Positions 8,183 through 17,500 of a stretch of DNA of 53,045 nt are shown here, piece by piece. The stretch comes from Clostridiales bacterium (GTDB lineage: Bacteria > Bacillota > Clostridia > Oscillospirales > Oscillospiraceae). A program made the position numbers and the translations under genes. The notes under the pieces were generated by a model. It worked only from the letters and a program-made list of their open reading frames with translations. It was not told where the DNA came from and made no database searches. Each line of letters opens with the position of its first letter. The first letter of the stretch is position 1. The DNA is taken from positions 1 through 53,045 of the forward strand of contig DXYV01000016.1 in NCBI GenBank assembly GCA_019415645.1, given 5' to 3'.

Positions 8183-8998
8183 TCAGAAGGGCTGGCCGGA
8201 GGCCACCGCGTTGGCATAGATGGCCGCGTCCGGATGATTCTGGAGCAGGCTGGCCGGGAACGCGGCCGTAACCTCTCCATAGGCGGCCTGGCGCACCACG
8301 GCGCGGTGCCACTCCCGGAACACGCCCAGGCGCACCTTGCGCGCGCCCAGGATCTGCTTGATTCCAATGGTCACCGCCCGGTTCGGCATAGCCGCGATGG
8401 CGCCGCCCCGGTCGCCGATGGCATTGGCGGTCTTGGTCTCCGGGGTAAGGGTGAGGGTCCGGGTGCCCAACTGGGCGAACTGCTCCGCCGTCAGCTCGGG
8501 CTGGGCCTCGTTAAAGGCCAGATGGCCGTTGATTCCAATGCCGCCGAAGGCGATGTCCACACCGCCCAGCTCCTCGATCAGACGGTCCACCTTGCCGGGG
8601 TCGGCGGGATCGGGAAAGACCCGCTGCTCCGGCGGCATGAGCAGCTCGGCGTCCACCTTGGAATAGACCGTGCGCTCCATGAAGCCGCGGAAGGAAAGCG
8701 GGCTGCTCTGGTCAATGTAGGTGTCGTCGTCATTGAGGTACTCGTCCATATTGATAAACCAGCACTGCTTCAGGCTGATTCGGTCCCGGTTGACCAGCCG
8801 GACAAAAATGGGGTACTGCCCCACCGGACCAACCGGACAGATAAAGACCGTCTTTTCCCCTCTGGCGTTGTGTTCCCGGATGGTGTCCACCATTTCCAGC
8901 GCCAATTCATAGAACACCTCGCCGGAATCCCCCAGGGGATAGACCGGAATCTTCGCGTTCTTGCCCAGCTCCTGGGCGGGAATCTGAAAGTAATTCAT
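8183..8998 (-). CDS. nagB: Glucosamine-6-phosphate deaminase-family protein
   Basis: Expected to convert GlcN-6-P to fructose-6-P plus ammonia, feeding the phosphofructokinase of the same operon. The 271-residue protein keeps FINMDEYL (Asp85) and GGIGINGHLAFNE (152-164, His159), the core NagB signatures. The N-terminal sugar-phosphate loop, normally GLPTGSTP, is replaced by CPVGPVGQYP (54-63), so this is a divergent subfamily and substrate preference may differ. The start at 8998 is preferred over a TTG six bases upstream because AGGAAG sits at the right distance. It follows the response regulator by only 34 bases with no visible promoter between, suggesting cotranscription with the two-component genes. 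Confidence 0.82.
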   Translation of the reverse strand: MNYFQIPAQELGKNAKIPVYPLGDSGEVFYELALEMVDTIREHNARGEKTVFICPVGPVGQYPIFVRLVNRDRISLKQCWFINMDEYLNDDDTYIDQSSPLSFRGFMERTVYSKVDAELLMPPEQRVFPDPADPGKVDRLIEELGGVDIAFGGIGINGHLAFNEAQPELTAEQFAQLGTRTLTLTPETKTANAIGDRGGAIAAMPNRAVTIGIKQILGARKVRLGVFREWHRAVVRQAAYGEVTAAFPASLLQNHPDAAIYANAVASGQPF

Positions 8999-9032
8999 GT
9001 TCAATCTTCCTTTCTCGTGACCGGGCAGCCGC

Positions 9033-9698
9033 CTAAAAGAGGTGGCTCACATTGAGTTCCCGTATGGTATCGACGATCTCCTTGGTGCGCAGACATCCAA
9101 ACTTGCGCAGCAGGCTCTTGATCTGGGTCTTGACGGTGACCACCTCCACACAGCGGATCGCGGCGATCTCCCGCACCTTTTTCCCCTCCAGCAGCAGGCG
9201 CACCAGCTCCCGCTCGGCGGCGGTCAGCTGGGAGACGGCACTGATGAAAAACAGCAGGCTGCGTTCCGAGGTGCGCAGGCGGGAATACTCCTTCAGCAGC
9301 AGGTTCTGCACCTTGGAATCCAACATGGGGTGCCCCTCATAGGCGCTGCGGATGTGGAGCAGCAGCTCGGCCTCATCGCAGCCCTTGACGATATAATCCA
9401 CGGCTCCCGCACCCATGGAGGTCAGAATCATGTTATCCGTCTCGTGGGCGGTCAGAAAAATCACCTTCGCTTCCGGCCGCTCCTCCAAAATCTGTTCTGT
9501 GGCGTGGATTCCCGCGGTGGTAGTCTCCATCTCAATGTCCATGAGCAGGATGTCGAAGTCGGCCGTCCGGGCCAGCTCCACGATCTCCCGGCCGCTGGCT
9601 GCGCTCCCGGCCACCGTCATGTCTTCCTGTTGCTCCAGCACGTCGCACAGATCCTCCCGCAGCAGGTCGAAATCCTCCGCGACCAAAATGCGTATCAT
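9033..9698 (-). CDS. NarL/LuxR-type response regulator
   Basis: 221 residues: an N-terminal receiver domain (about 1-120) with acidic pair Glu8/Asp9, phospho-acceptor Asp54 in LLMDIEM, a Thr in FLTAHE and Lys in YIVKG. A C-terminal LuxR-type helix-turn-helix follows (about 155-215; LTAAERELVRLLLEGKKVREIA, with VVTVKTQIKSLLRKF as recognition region). It overlaps the upstream histidine kinase by 4 bases, so the two form a cognate pair. The sugar-phosphate genes start 34 bases downstream, which suggests control of that operon and autoregulation. The signal is unknown. Confidence 0.9.
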   Translation of the reverse strand: MIRILVAEDFDLLREDLCDVLEQQEDMTVAGSAASGREIVELARTADFDILLMDIEMETTTAGIHATEQILEERPEAKVIFLTAHETDNMILTSMGAGAVDYIVKGCDEAELLLHIRSAYEGHPMLDSKVQNLLLKEYSRLRTSERSLLFFISAVSQLTAAERELVRLLLEGKKVREIAAIRCVEVVTVKTQIKSLLRKFGCLRTKEIVDTIRELNVSHLF

Positions 9699-11221
9699 GC
9701 CTGACCCATCCCCTTTCTTCTGGTCTCCCCGCTGTACCGCGGCAGCAAAATCAGAAACGACGCGCCGCCGCCCGGACGGTTCTCTACCCGCAGGGAGCCC
9801 AAATGGCTGCGCACAATGGTGCGCACATGGTACAGGCCCATTCCCCAGTTATAATTGGAATTTTTCCCGGAATAGAACGGCTCGAAAATATGCTTCAGCT
9901 CCGAGGTCGGAATTCCGGTCCCGCGGTCCCGCACCTCCAGCACGGTGTAGAGCCGCTCCTGATGGCTGAGCAGCTCCACTGCATCGTGGTCCGCCCGTCC
10001 GGCCTCCACGGTAGCCTCCCATGCGTTGGTCAGCAGGTTATACAGGGCCTCGCTCAGATAATTCTCATCTGCCAGCACTTGAATCCCCGGATCCAGCCGG
10101 ACATCCAGCCGTCCCTCGGGATATTTCTCGTGAAAGCGCCGGCAAGTGATCTCCTTCAGCCGATCCAGTTCCACCGGCACCAACCGGACCGACTTGGCCT
10201 TCACCGTCCGATAGAGCTCCTCCGCACGTGCGATCAGCCGCTCGTTGCTGTCGGACAAGCTCTCCGCAAGTCCGCGCAGCCTGAGCAGGTCAGGCTGCTC
10301 CTGCTGGAGCTCAGCTCGGAGCCGTTTGCAGAGCACCCGGTTGGCCAACAGCTGGTTTTTGATGCTGTGGACGAACACGCTGGCCCCCGTCCGGGCAATG
10401 TCGAATTTGCGTTCCAGCGCGACCTCATCCTTGTCATTGATGAAGCTGTCCTGCGTGTAGCGCAGCAGGCTGCCCAGTCCCAGAATCCCGCAGATAACGT
10501 TGCCCACCACCAAGATAAGGTAGCCAGCCATAGACAGGCTGTACTGAAGATAGCCCACACCCCGAATCCACAGATAATCGTAGCTATAAAAGCTGTAGAC
10601 CTGTCCGGGGTCCTGGCCGCAGTAAAGCAGATACAGCACCGACAGCGAGACCAGGCACACCGCGATCTGTGCGAACTGCCGGCGGCAGAAGGGTATGGTG
10701 ATGGAGAGAAACTCATAAAGCAGCAGAGCCAGAGCCAGCAGCACATAGCCAATGACCCACGTCCCGGAGAAATAATACAGTCCAGCCTTAGTCCAGGGCA
10801 GCGCCGCTACCAGCCACCGGTACACACCCGGCCAGTAGAGCACCAGCGTGACCGCCGGCAAAATCATCACCAGGCGGAAGAGCACCGGATATTTGCGCAG
10901 GACCGCGACCATGGAATACTGCATCGCCATTTCCAGCAGGCACAACGGAAAGATATGCCGGCCTATGGCAATCAGGTAGCCCATCTGCCCCAGCGTGATC
11001 AGGCGGTATTGAATCCAGACCCGAATCCCGTGGCCGAAAAAGAGAAACCGCTCCACTTCCTGAGAGATTCCACCCTTCTTCGCCATGAAAATCATCATTC
11101 CAACCAGGAAAATGATCAGGCTCATACAGATTCCGGCCAGGAGAAGGGACTCCCGGTTCTTCTTGAAGCACAGCACCAACAGCGAACCAACCAGCAATCC
11201 GACCGCAAGCACCAGCAGCAT
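9695..11221 (-). CDS. Membrane sensor histidine kinase
   Basis: 508 residues. The first ~250 are about seven hydrophobic segments, with no large extracellular sensor domain. A cytoplasmic kinase core follows: probable phospho-acceptor His in VFVHSIKNQLL, N-box NLLTNAWEA, and G-boxes DRGTGIP and WGMGLYHV. The Ser-Ile-Lys-Asn-Gln after the His is unusual compared with HELRTPL kinases and recalls the small-H-box families. The start at 11221 is preferred to one ten codons upstream because GGGAGGTG lies 8 bases before it. A consensus-like promoter precedes the gene. It probably senses a membrane or small-ligand cue that switches on the downstream sugar-phosphate genes. Confidence 0.88.
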   Translation of the reverse strand: MLLVLAVGLLVGSLLVLCFKKNRESLLLAGICMSLIIFLVGMMIFMAKKGGISQEVERFLFFGHGIRVWIQYRLITLGQMGYLIAIGRHIFPLCLLEMAMQYSMVAVLRKYPVLFRLVMILPAVTLVLYWPGVYRWLVAALPWTKAGLYYFSGTWVIGYVLLALALLLYEFLSITIPFCRRQFAQIAVCLVSLSVLYLLYCGQDPGQVYSFYSYDYLWIRGVGYLQYSLSMAGYLILVVGNVICGILGLGSLLRYTQDSFINDKDEVALERKFDIARTGASVFVHSIKNQLLANRVLCKRLRAELQQEQPDLLRLRGLAESLSDSNERLIARAEELYRTVKAKSVRLVPVELDRLKEITCRRFHEKYPEGRLDVRLDPGIQVLADENYLSEALYNLLTNAWEATVEAGRADHDAVELLSHQERLYTVLEVRDRGTGIPTSELKHIFEPFYSGKNSNYNWGMGLYHVRTIVRSHLGSLRVENRPGGGASFLILLPRYSGETRRKGMGQA

Positions 11222-11266
11222 AACGCAAACACCTCCCGCGTCTTTACACAACAGTTCTTTGGTCCT

Positions 11267-11295
11267 ATTTTAGCGGGAAATGCCTTGTCTGTAAA
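11267..11295 (-). promoter_or_regulatory. Sigma-A-type promoter for the kinase/nag operon
   Basis: Read on the minus strand: TTTACA at 11295-11290, 17-base spacer, TAAAAT at 11272-11267. It lies just after the terminator of the upstream ABC gene and about 50 bases before the kinase start. It is the only clear promoter upstream of the run to 2357. Confidence 0.65.
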
Positions 11296-11310
11296 TATCG
11301 GAACAGAATA

Positions 11311-11340
11311 GGGGCGGCGGCGGGAGCCCGCCGCCGCCCC
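11311..11340 (-). terminator. GC-rich terminator hairpin after substrate-binding protein gene
   Basis: Inverted repeat of 12-14 bp (11311-11324 with 11327-11340) located 34 bases after the ABC binding-protein stop. The T tract on the minus strand is weak, so partial read-through into the kinase operon is possible. Confidence 0.55.
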
Positions 11341-11373
11341 TTCCAGGCTGGATTTGATCCGTTTCGCGCTGCT

Positions 11374-12459
11374 TTAATAGTTGCCGGCCTCGGTCATGAT
11401 GTCAAAGTCTACGTAGTCGCTGACGGGGCAGGTCTCTTCCTCCGTAATGGTGCCGGCGGTGACCATCATTTCCTGCTGCAGGGCGTAGTAACCCTCCACA
11501 GAACCGTCCTCGATCCCGGCGATGACTTCCTTGCCGGTGAACCAGTCGGCGTCGCCCCGGGCCTGCTGCAGGACGGAGTCCACATCCAGAGCCAGGAAGT
11601 CGGCCACCCAACCGGACACCTCCTCATAGTTCTCCTCCAGAGCGGCGTAGTCCATGGCCTTCAGGATGGCACGCATAAAGCGCACGGCCACGTCATGGTT
11701 CTCCTCCAGGTAGCTGGGCAGAGCGATCCAGCTGGCCAGGGAGACGCTGATGTCGGAGAAGTCGGTGTTCTGGGCCAGCTTGTGGGCGCCCTCCATCTCG
11801 TCCAGGATGGTCAGGCTCTGGGGGGACCAGATAGCGCAGGCATCCACGCCGCCGGACAGCATGGCGGTCACCACGGAGGAGGCATCCATATCCATGGCAG
11901 TGATATCATCCATGGTCAGGCCCACGCTGTTCAGGGCGTTGGTCAGGATGACCTCGCTGGAAGTACCGGAGGAGTAGGCCACGGTCTTACCGGCCAGGTC
12001 CTCCAGGCTGGTGATGTCAGGGCCGGCGATGACGGCATCGCCGTTGGAGATGTGGGACAGGCCGATGATCTCAGCCTGGCCCTGGACACACAGGCGGTGA
12101 GCGCCGTCACCGATGTAGCCAAAGTCAACAGTGCCGCTCTCCAGAGAAGCGATGATAGTGGGGCCGTCCTGGAAGCCGGTGAGAGTGACGTCCAGGTTTT
12201 CCTCCTCAAAGTAGCCCAGCTGCTGGGCGGCGATAACGGCCCACAGGCTGCCATAGTTGGACATGTAGGCCACGTTCACGGAGGCGGGCTCTGCAGCGGG
12301 CTCCTGAGATCCGGTCTCCTCGTTGTCAGGCGCCTGGGACGTCGTCGGTGCTGTGCTGGGTGACTGAGAGGTCTGACTGTTGTCACCGCCGCAGCCGGCC
12401 AGCAGGCCGGCGGTCATGGCTCCGGCCAGCAACAGGGCTAAAATTTTTTTCCGTTTCAT
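11374..12459 (-). CDS. ABC importer substrate-binding lipoprotein, SsuA/TauA/NMT1 type
   Basis: 361 residues. Lipoprotein signal with Cys in LLAGCGG, a Ser/Thr/Pro linker, then a periplasmic-binding fold of the nitrate/sulfonate/taurine/thiamine-precursor class (MSNYGSLWAVIAAQQLGYF; GTVDFGYIGDG; VAYSSGTSSEVIL). This fold binds small anionic or zwitterionic ligands, but the exact ligand cannot be read from the sequence. The ATG at 12459 is chosen because GGAGG stands 9 bases upstream and it starts the signal peptide; 24 more open codons upstream are not protein-like. It is third in the operon after permease and ATPase genes. Confidence 0.88.
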   Translation of the reverse strand: MKRKKILALLLAGAMTAGLLAGCGGDNSQTSQSPSTAPTTSQAPDNEETGSQEPAAEPASVNVAYMSNYGSLWAVIAAQQLGYFEEENLDVTLTGFQDGPTIIASLESGTVDFGYIGDGAHRLCVQGQAEIIGLSHISNGDAVIAGPDITSLEDLAGKTVAYSSGTSSEVILTNALNSVGLTMDDITAMDMDASSVVTAMLSGGVDACAIWSPQSLTILDEMEGAHKLAQNTDFSDISVSLASWIALPSYLEENHDVAVRFMRAILKAMDYAALEENYEEVSGWVADFLALDVDSVLQQARGDADWFTGKEVIAGIEDGSVEGYYALQQEMMVTAGTITEEETCPVSDYVDFDIMTEAGNY

Positions 12460-12537
12460 TCTTGTCGTCCTCCTTTTAATTCGTTCAACGATCGGTACTG
12501 ATCTATTGCAACAGCGATTTGGCCGTTCCAATCCACT

Positions 12538-13329
12538 TTATTTCCGCACTTCCAGATATTCCTGATAGACCTGGCCCCAGATATGGTTCTTCAGCTCCAA
12601 GAAGCGGGGGGTCATCTTGGTCTCCTGGGTGCGGGGATAGGGAATATCGATCTCCACGATGTCCTTGATGCGGCCGGGACGGGCGCTCATGATGATGACC
12701 CGCTGGGCCAGGATAATGGCCTCGTCCACATCATGTGTGATGAAGAAACAGGTCTTCCGGTCCCGTTCCCAGGTCTCCAGCAGCTCACTTTGCAGTTGGG
12801 TCCGGGTCTGGGCATCCAGGGCGCCGAAGGGCTCGTCCATGAGCAGCACTTCGGGGTCGGCGGCATAGGCGCGGGCGATAGCCACTCTCTGCTTCATGCC
12901 GCCGGACAGCTCCTTGGGGTAGTGGTCGGCAAACTTCTCCAGGTCCACCTTGGCCAGGTACTTCATGGCCTCATCCTGGGCCTGCTTCCCTTTGATGCCC
13001 TTCATCTCCAGGGCGAACATGACGTTTTTTTTCACGGTCAGCCAGGGGAAGAGGGCATACTGCTGGAAGACTACGCCCCGGTCGGTGCCGGTGCCGGTGA
13101 CGGGATTTCCGTTGCAGTACACGGTGCCGGAGGTGGCCTCAGTCAGACCGGCGATGATGTTCAGCAAGGTGGACTTGCCGCAGCCGGAGGGGCCCACCAC
13201 GCAGATGAATTCGTTCTCATAGATGTCCAGGCTTACCCCGTTGAGGGCGACCATTTCGCCGTTGCGGGTGTTGAAGATCTTGCGGACGTTGTCGATCTTG
13301 AGCTTCAGATCTCTCGCTTCTCCTGCCAT
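12538..13329 (-). CDS. ABC importer ATPase, SsuB/TauB type
   Basis: 263-residue nucleotide-binding subunit. Walker A GPSGCGKST, signature LSGGMKQRVAIARA, Walker B VLLMDEPFGALD, and switch His in FITHDVDEA. The family energises uptake of sulfonates, taurine, nitrate or similar ligands. The start overlaps the end of the permease gene by 25 bases, so translation is coupled. The partner binding protein follows after 78 bases. Confidence 0.92.
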   Translation of the reverse strand: MAGEARDLKLKIDNVRKIFNTRNGEMVALNGVSLDIYENEFICVVGPSGCGKSTLLNIIAGLTEATSGTVYCNGNPVTGTGTDRGVVFQQYALFPWLTVKKNVMFALEMKGIKGKQAQDEAMKYLAKVDLEKFADHYPKELSGGMKQRVAIARAYAADPEVLLMDEPFGALDAQTRTQLQSELLETWERDRKTCFFITHDVDEAIILAQRVIIMSARPGRIKDIVEIDIPYPRTQETKMTPRFLELKNHIWGQVYQEYLEVRK

Positions 13330-14093
13330 CCCGTCAGCTTCCTTTCCAAGAGTTTGATGATGTTGTCCAAGGTGATTCCGATGATTCCGATGATAATGAC
13401 GTAGGCCAGCATAGGTGCCGCCTCAAAGGTGTTGTTCAGCGACCGGATGCGCATACCCAGACCGGCCACGGCGCCGGTTGACTCGGCGGCAATCAGCGTG
13501 GTCAGCGCCACGGAGGCGCCCAGCCGCACGGCGGTGAGGATAAAGGGCAGCGTAGCTGGCGCGATGACCCGGATGAAGATGTCCTTGTCGCTGGCGCCCA
13601 GCACCCGGGCTGCCTTGATGAGTGTCTCATCTACATTGACCACGCCCTGATAGATGGTGACGCACATGGTGAGGAAGCAGGCGATGGTAATGACGATGAT
13701 CTGCGGCCGCCGACCCACGCCGGCTACGATGACGATCAAGGGCACATAGGCCAGGGGGGGAATGTTGCGGATAAACTGGATCCAGGGGTTCAGAATGTTG
13801 CGCACCGGCACATACCAGGCCATGAGGATGGCCACCGGCAGCGCGATGATAAAGCCCAGGGCATAGCCGCCGAACACCGAGATCAGGCTGCTGCTGATGT
13901 CCTGCCAGAACACCCCCCGCTGAATCATGGTGATCAGGCCCTGAATCGTGACCACCACATTGGGAAAGCCCCGTGAGGTCTGGGGGATGATGGACAGAAG
14001 ATACCAGACCAGCATAGCCGCCAGGAAGGAGATCAACAGCCATACCTTTGAGGGGATCCGGCTGAAGACGGAACCTTTTTTCTTCGTTTTCAT
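13305..14093 (-). CDS. ABC importer permease, SsuC/TauC type
   Basis: 262 residues with about six membrane segments and the BPD_transp_1 coupling loop (AARVLGASDKDIFIRVIAPATLP). It forms the membrane channel with the ATPase downstream. The gene is first in the three-gene operon. The upstream region carries two short inverted repeats but no clear promoter. Confidence 0.9.
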   Translation of the reverse strand: MKTKKKGSVFSRIPSKVWLLISFLAAMLVWYLLSIIPQTSRGFPNVVVTIQGLITMIQRGVFWQDISSSLISVFGGYALGFIIALPVAILMAWYVPVRNILNPWIQFIRNIPPLAYVPLIVIVAGVGRRPQIIVITIACFLTMCVTIYQGVVNVDETLIKAARVLGASDKDIFIRVIAPATLPFILTAVRLGASVALTTLIAAESTGAVAGLGMRIRSLNNTFEAAPMLAYVIIIGIIGITLDNIIKLLERKLTGWQEKREI

Positions 14094-14152
14094 TTCACTG
14101 ACTCACTCCTATTTGTATCGTTCCGGGTTCGGATCATGCGCTTTCACTTATG

Positions 14153-14219
14153 TTTACGTTATGGTAAATTCAGTATATCGGGAAACCCCCAGAAAAAAAA
14201 GTATGATTTTCCATCATAC
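14153..14219. promoter_or_regulatory. Two inverted repeats upstream of the ABC importer
   Basis: TTTAC-N6-GTAAA at 14153-14168, and GTATGAT-N5-ATCATAC at 14201-14219. The second is preceded by eight A, so on the minus strand it looks like a short AT-rich hairpin plus T tract (weak terminator of the relic reading frame beyond it). The first lies in the importer 5' region and may be an operator. Function is inferred from symmetry and position only. Confidence 0.35.
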
Positions 14220-14241
14220 CCACCCCGCCCTTTGCACTGCC

Positions 14242-14496
14242 TCAGATTGTACAGACAGGACCGAAAAAGTCCCCCTGGTAGGAAATATCAAGTTTTAGCC
14301 GGAGATGCGCCGCGCAGGCGGCGCCTCTCCAGTTTTGAGCTGGATGCGCTCGTGGCCGCTTAAGCAGCCTTTTTACCACATACTTGTCCTTAAATCCGAA
14401 ATGTTCTGCCACTTCTCGCTGTGTTTTCCCTTCTCCTATTATTGCCTCTATTTCCGGTAGCAGCATTTGTACGTGTGTATAATCCCATTTCTTCAT
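14242..14496 (-). pseudogene. Truncated IS3-type transposase orfA
   Basis: An 84-codon frame starting MKKWDYTHVQ, with a helix-turn-helix GKTQREVAEHFGFKDKYVVKRLLKR that matches the start of IS3-family orfA proteins as I remember them. After KRLLKR the expected basic coiled-coil region is missing and replaced by unrelated residues. No orfB is present. It lies inside a pair of inverted repeats at 14259-14277 and 14533-14548, so this is the remnant of an insertion sequence rather than a working regulator. Confidence 0.65.
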
Positions 14497-14549
14497 GACA
14501 AGACCCCCTGATGTAGTCTTTTTTTCCTACATCAGGGGGTCTTTTGTCT
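14259..14549. mobile_element. Deletion derivative of an IS3-like insertion sequence
   Basis: The left boundary has GACCGAAAAAGTCCCCCTG (14259-14277). The right boundary has the inverse form CAGGGGGTCTTTTGTC (14533-14548). The two ends match over the AAAAG-N-CCCCCTG core with small gaps. Inside is only the truncated orfA. The right end is doubled as a near-perfect palindrome at 14500-14543. Confidence 0.5.
14500..14543. terminator. 17-bp perfect palindrome at relic end, likely bidirectional terminator
   Basis: 14500-14516 and 14527-14543 are exact inverted copies separated by a T-rich 10-base loop, with short T runs after each arm. It stands 45 bases beyond the stop of the FtsX permease gene. 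It can stop that transcript and insulate the orfA start, which begins four bases past one arm. Confidence 0.6.
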
Positions 14550-14587
14550 GTTATCCGGCTTTATGGATCGTTCCGGACACGTTCGCC

Positions 14588-17500
14588 TTATTCCACGGTT
14601 TTCAGCGATTCGACCATGTCGATCTTCTTCAGACTGAAATGAGCGGCCACATTGACAATCGCCGAGAACAACACAGTGAGCGCTGCGGCCAGCACATAGG
14701 CGTAGGGCGGCGCGGTACGGCCGAACATAACCAGGTCCACCTCCACGGTCAGGACCATCCAGCTGTGCAGGAACCGGCCCATGACCAGGCCCAACGCAAT
14801 GCCAAACAGCGTCAGGAAGATGTTCTCCCGGTAGATGTAGGCCGAGGTCTCCCGGTCATAGAAGCCCAGTACCTTCAGCGTGGCCAGCTCCCGCATCCGC
14901 TCGGTGATGTTGATGTTGGTCAGATTATACAGCACCACAAAGGCCAGCGCTGCGGCCGCCACGATGATAATGACCACCGCATAGTCGATGCTGGTCATAC
15001 TGTCGGTAAAGGAGTCCCGAATGGTGGAGATGTTGGAATAGGAGGTGACGCCGCTCAGGTTCATCAGCTCCCGGGAGATTCGGTCCGCCGTCTCTGTGCT
15101 GTCGTCGGCATAGCGCACCATAAGTACATTGTCCGAGATCTCCTCGTCAAAGAGCTGCGTATAATAGTCCTCCGTCAGATAGACATAGTGGTACACGTAG
15201 TTCTCCACGATGTCCTCCACCGGGGCCGTGACCCGGCGGTTGTCCAGCTCCAGGGTGATGGTATCACCCACCCCCAGGTCGAGCAGTTCGGAGAGCTTTT
15301 GGGTGATGATCACGCCCTCCTCCGGCAGTTCGGCCGGCGAGCCGTCCTCCAGGTGGCGCAGCGTCATGAAGTTCTGGAACTCTGTTCCGTCCTCCACGGC
15401 AAAGAGGTAGACGTTGCTCACCATCCGGTCGGCGCCCACGGTATCCACGCTGATCTGATAGCTGGTCAGATAGGCGTCCACGCCGTCCTCCCCGTCCAGC
15501 ACCGCCTCGATCTTTCGTTTTTCTCCCGCGGTCAGGTCCTCGTTCAGGCCCACGGTGGCGTCGTAGACGGAAATCTCGTCAAACTGTTTGTCCAGAATAT
15601 CGAAGATGGAGTTGTGCAGTCCGAACCCCGTGACCACCAGCGCGGTACACCCGCCAATTCCGATCACGGTCATCCAGAAACGGCGCTGGTAGCGGAACAG
15701 ATTGCGCATGGTGACCTTCCACGTAAAGGACATGCGCTTCCACAGCGGCTTGATATACTCCAGAAACACCCGCTTGCCCACCGGCGGCGATTTGGGCCGC
15801 ATCAGGTTGGCCGGCGTATCCATCAGGGTCCGCAGGCAGGCCCACAGACTGGCGCCCGTGGTACACAGCACCGCCGCGCCCACCGCCACGATGCAGATTC
15901 CCGGCTGAAGTTTGAACTCCAAGCTGGGAACGTTATACATGATATTGAACGCATTGGCGATGACCAAGGGAATCAGCGTGCACCCGATGGCCAACCCCAC
16001 CATGCCGCCGGTCAGGCTGGCCAGGAAAGCGTAGCCGATGTACTTAATAGAGATCGCCCGCCGGGAGAAGCCCAATGCTTTCAGGCAGCCGATCTGGGTG
16101 CGCTGCTCCTCCACCATGCGGGTCATAGTGGTCAGGCAGGCCAGCGCCGCCACCAGGAAAAAGATGACCGGGAACACCGTCGCCAGATTGCCCACGCGCT
16201 CCGCGTCCTGGGAGTAGCCCACCAGGCCTGCGTTGGTGTCGCGGCCCAACAGGTACCATTCGCACTCCTCAATGTCCGCGATGGCCTGACGAGCATCCCG
16301 CAGCTGGATCTCCGCGTCCTCCAGTTCCGCCTCGGCTTCGGCCTTACCTTCCTCATAATCCACCAGGCCGTCGGAATACTGGGTCTCGCCGTCCAGCAGG
16401 TCGGCGTAGGCGTCCGCCAGCTCCTGCCGGGCCCTGGCCGTCTCTTCCTCCAGCTCCTGCCGGCCGTCTGCCAGCTCGGTCACCCCGGACTCGTAATCAG
16501 CCAGTCCGTCATAATACTCCGTCCAGCCATCATCCAGCTCCTGCCGGGCCTCTTCCAGTTCGTTCCAGCCGTCGTCCAATTCCTGCCGGGCCTCTTCCAT
16601 CTGCGCCCAGCCGTCATCCAGCTCTGTCTTGGCGTCTTTCAGCTCCTGGCTGACCTCCTCCATTTGGGCCATATTGTCCAGAAATTCCGCTTTACCTTCC
16701 TCATATTCTTTCACGCCCGCCTGATATTGGGCGGAACCGGCGGAGAGGGAGGCGCTGCCCGCCTGCAGCTGGGCCTCGCCGGACTGGAGGGCCTGGTCCA
16801 TGGTGGTCAGCGCGCTGTCAGCCGCCGTCAGGCCGCCTAAGACGCCAGTAGTCAGGGTCTGCGTACCTGCCACAGGGTCCTCCCCTAGCAGAGCCAGCAA
16901 TGCTTCGCGGTCCGCAGGCAGCATGCTTAAAAGTCCCTGTATCTGAATCCCCTGCTCCGAACCGGCGTCCAGCTGCGCCAGGAAGGCGTTCAGCACCGTG
17001 CGCAGCGGCTCGATCACCTGGGACATGACATCGTCTGGACTCGTCTTCGCCCATTGCATTAGGCCCGCCGCAAACGCCAGAACTTCTGGGTCCGCTGGAT
17101 CAAGGTTCGCTGGAATGGTAAGCCCCTGTCCCGTTATCGCGGCCAAGATTCCATCATAGGAAGCTTTCAGCGCCTGATAATTCTGCTTTTGCTCCTCCAA
17201 CTGCTGGCTGCCCGCGGCCAGCGCCGCGGACCCCGAAGCCAGCTGGCTGCGGGCGTCCTCCAGCTGCTGCTCGGCGTCCATCAGCTGGGCCCCCGCCTCC
17301 TCCAGCTGGGCCAGGCCGTCCAGATAGTCCGCCCAGCCGGCATCGTATTCCTCCTGGGCCTCCTGAAGCTGGCGCCAGCTGTCGGCATATTCCATTTCGC
17401 CGTCGTTCAGCTCCGTCAGGCCCTCCTGGTAGCTGCTCTCACCGTCGTTGAGCTCGACCAGTGCATCCTCCAGCTGCTGTTTGGCGTCGGCCAACTCCTG

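Noticed and set aside
7020..8312. Longer NagA form starting 46 codons upstream
   Set aside because: The extra stretch overlaps nagB, has no homology, and the ATG at 8174 has the proper ribosome site.
11374..14093. Naming the importer as taurine, sulfonate, nitrate or thiamine-precursor specific
   Set aside because: All share this fold, and no substrate-specific enzyme or riboswitch is adjacent.
14242..14496. Independent helix-turn-helix regulator
   Set aside because: The sequence matches transposase orfA only up to KRLLKR and lies between IS-type ends.
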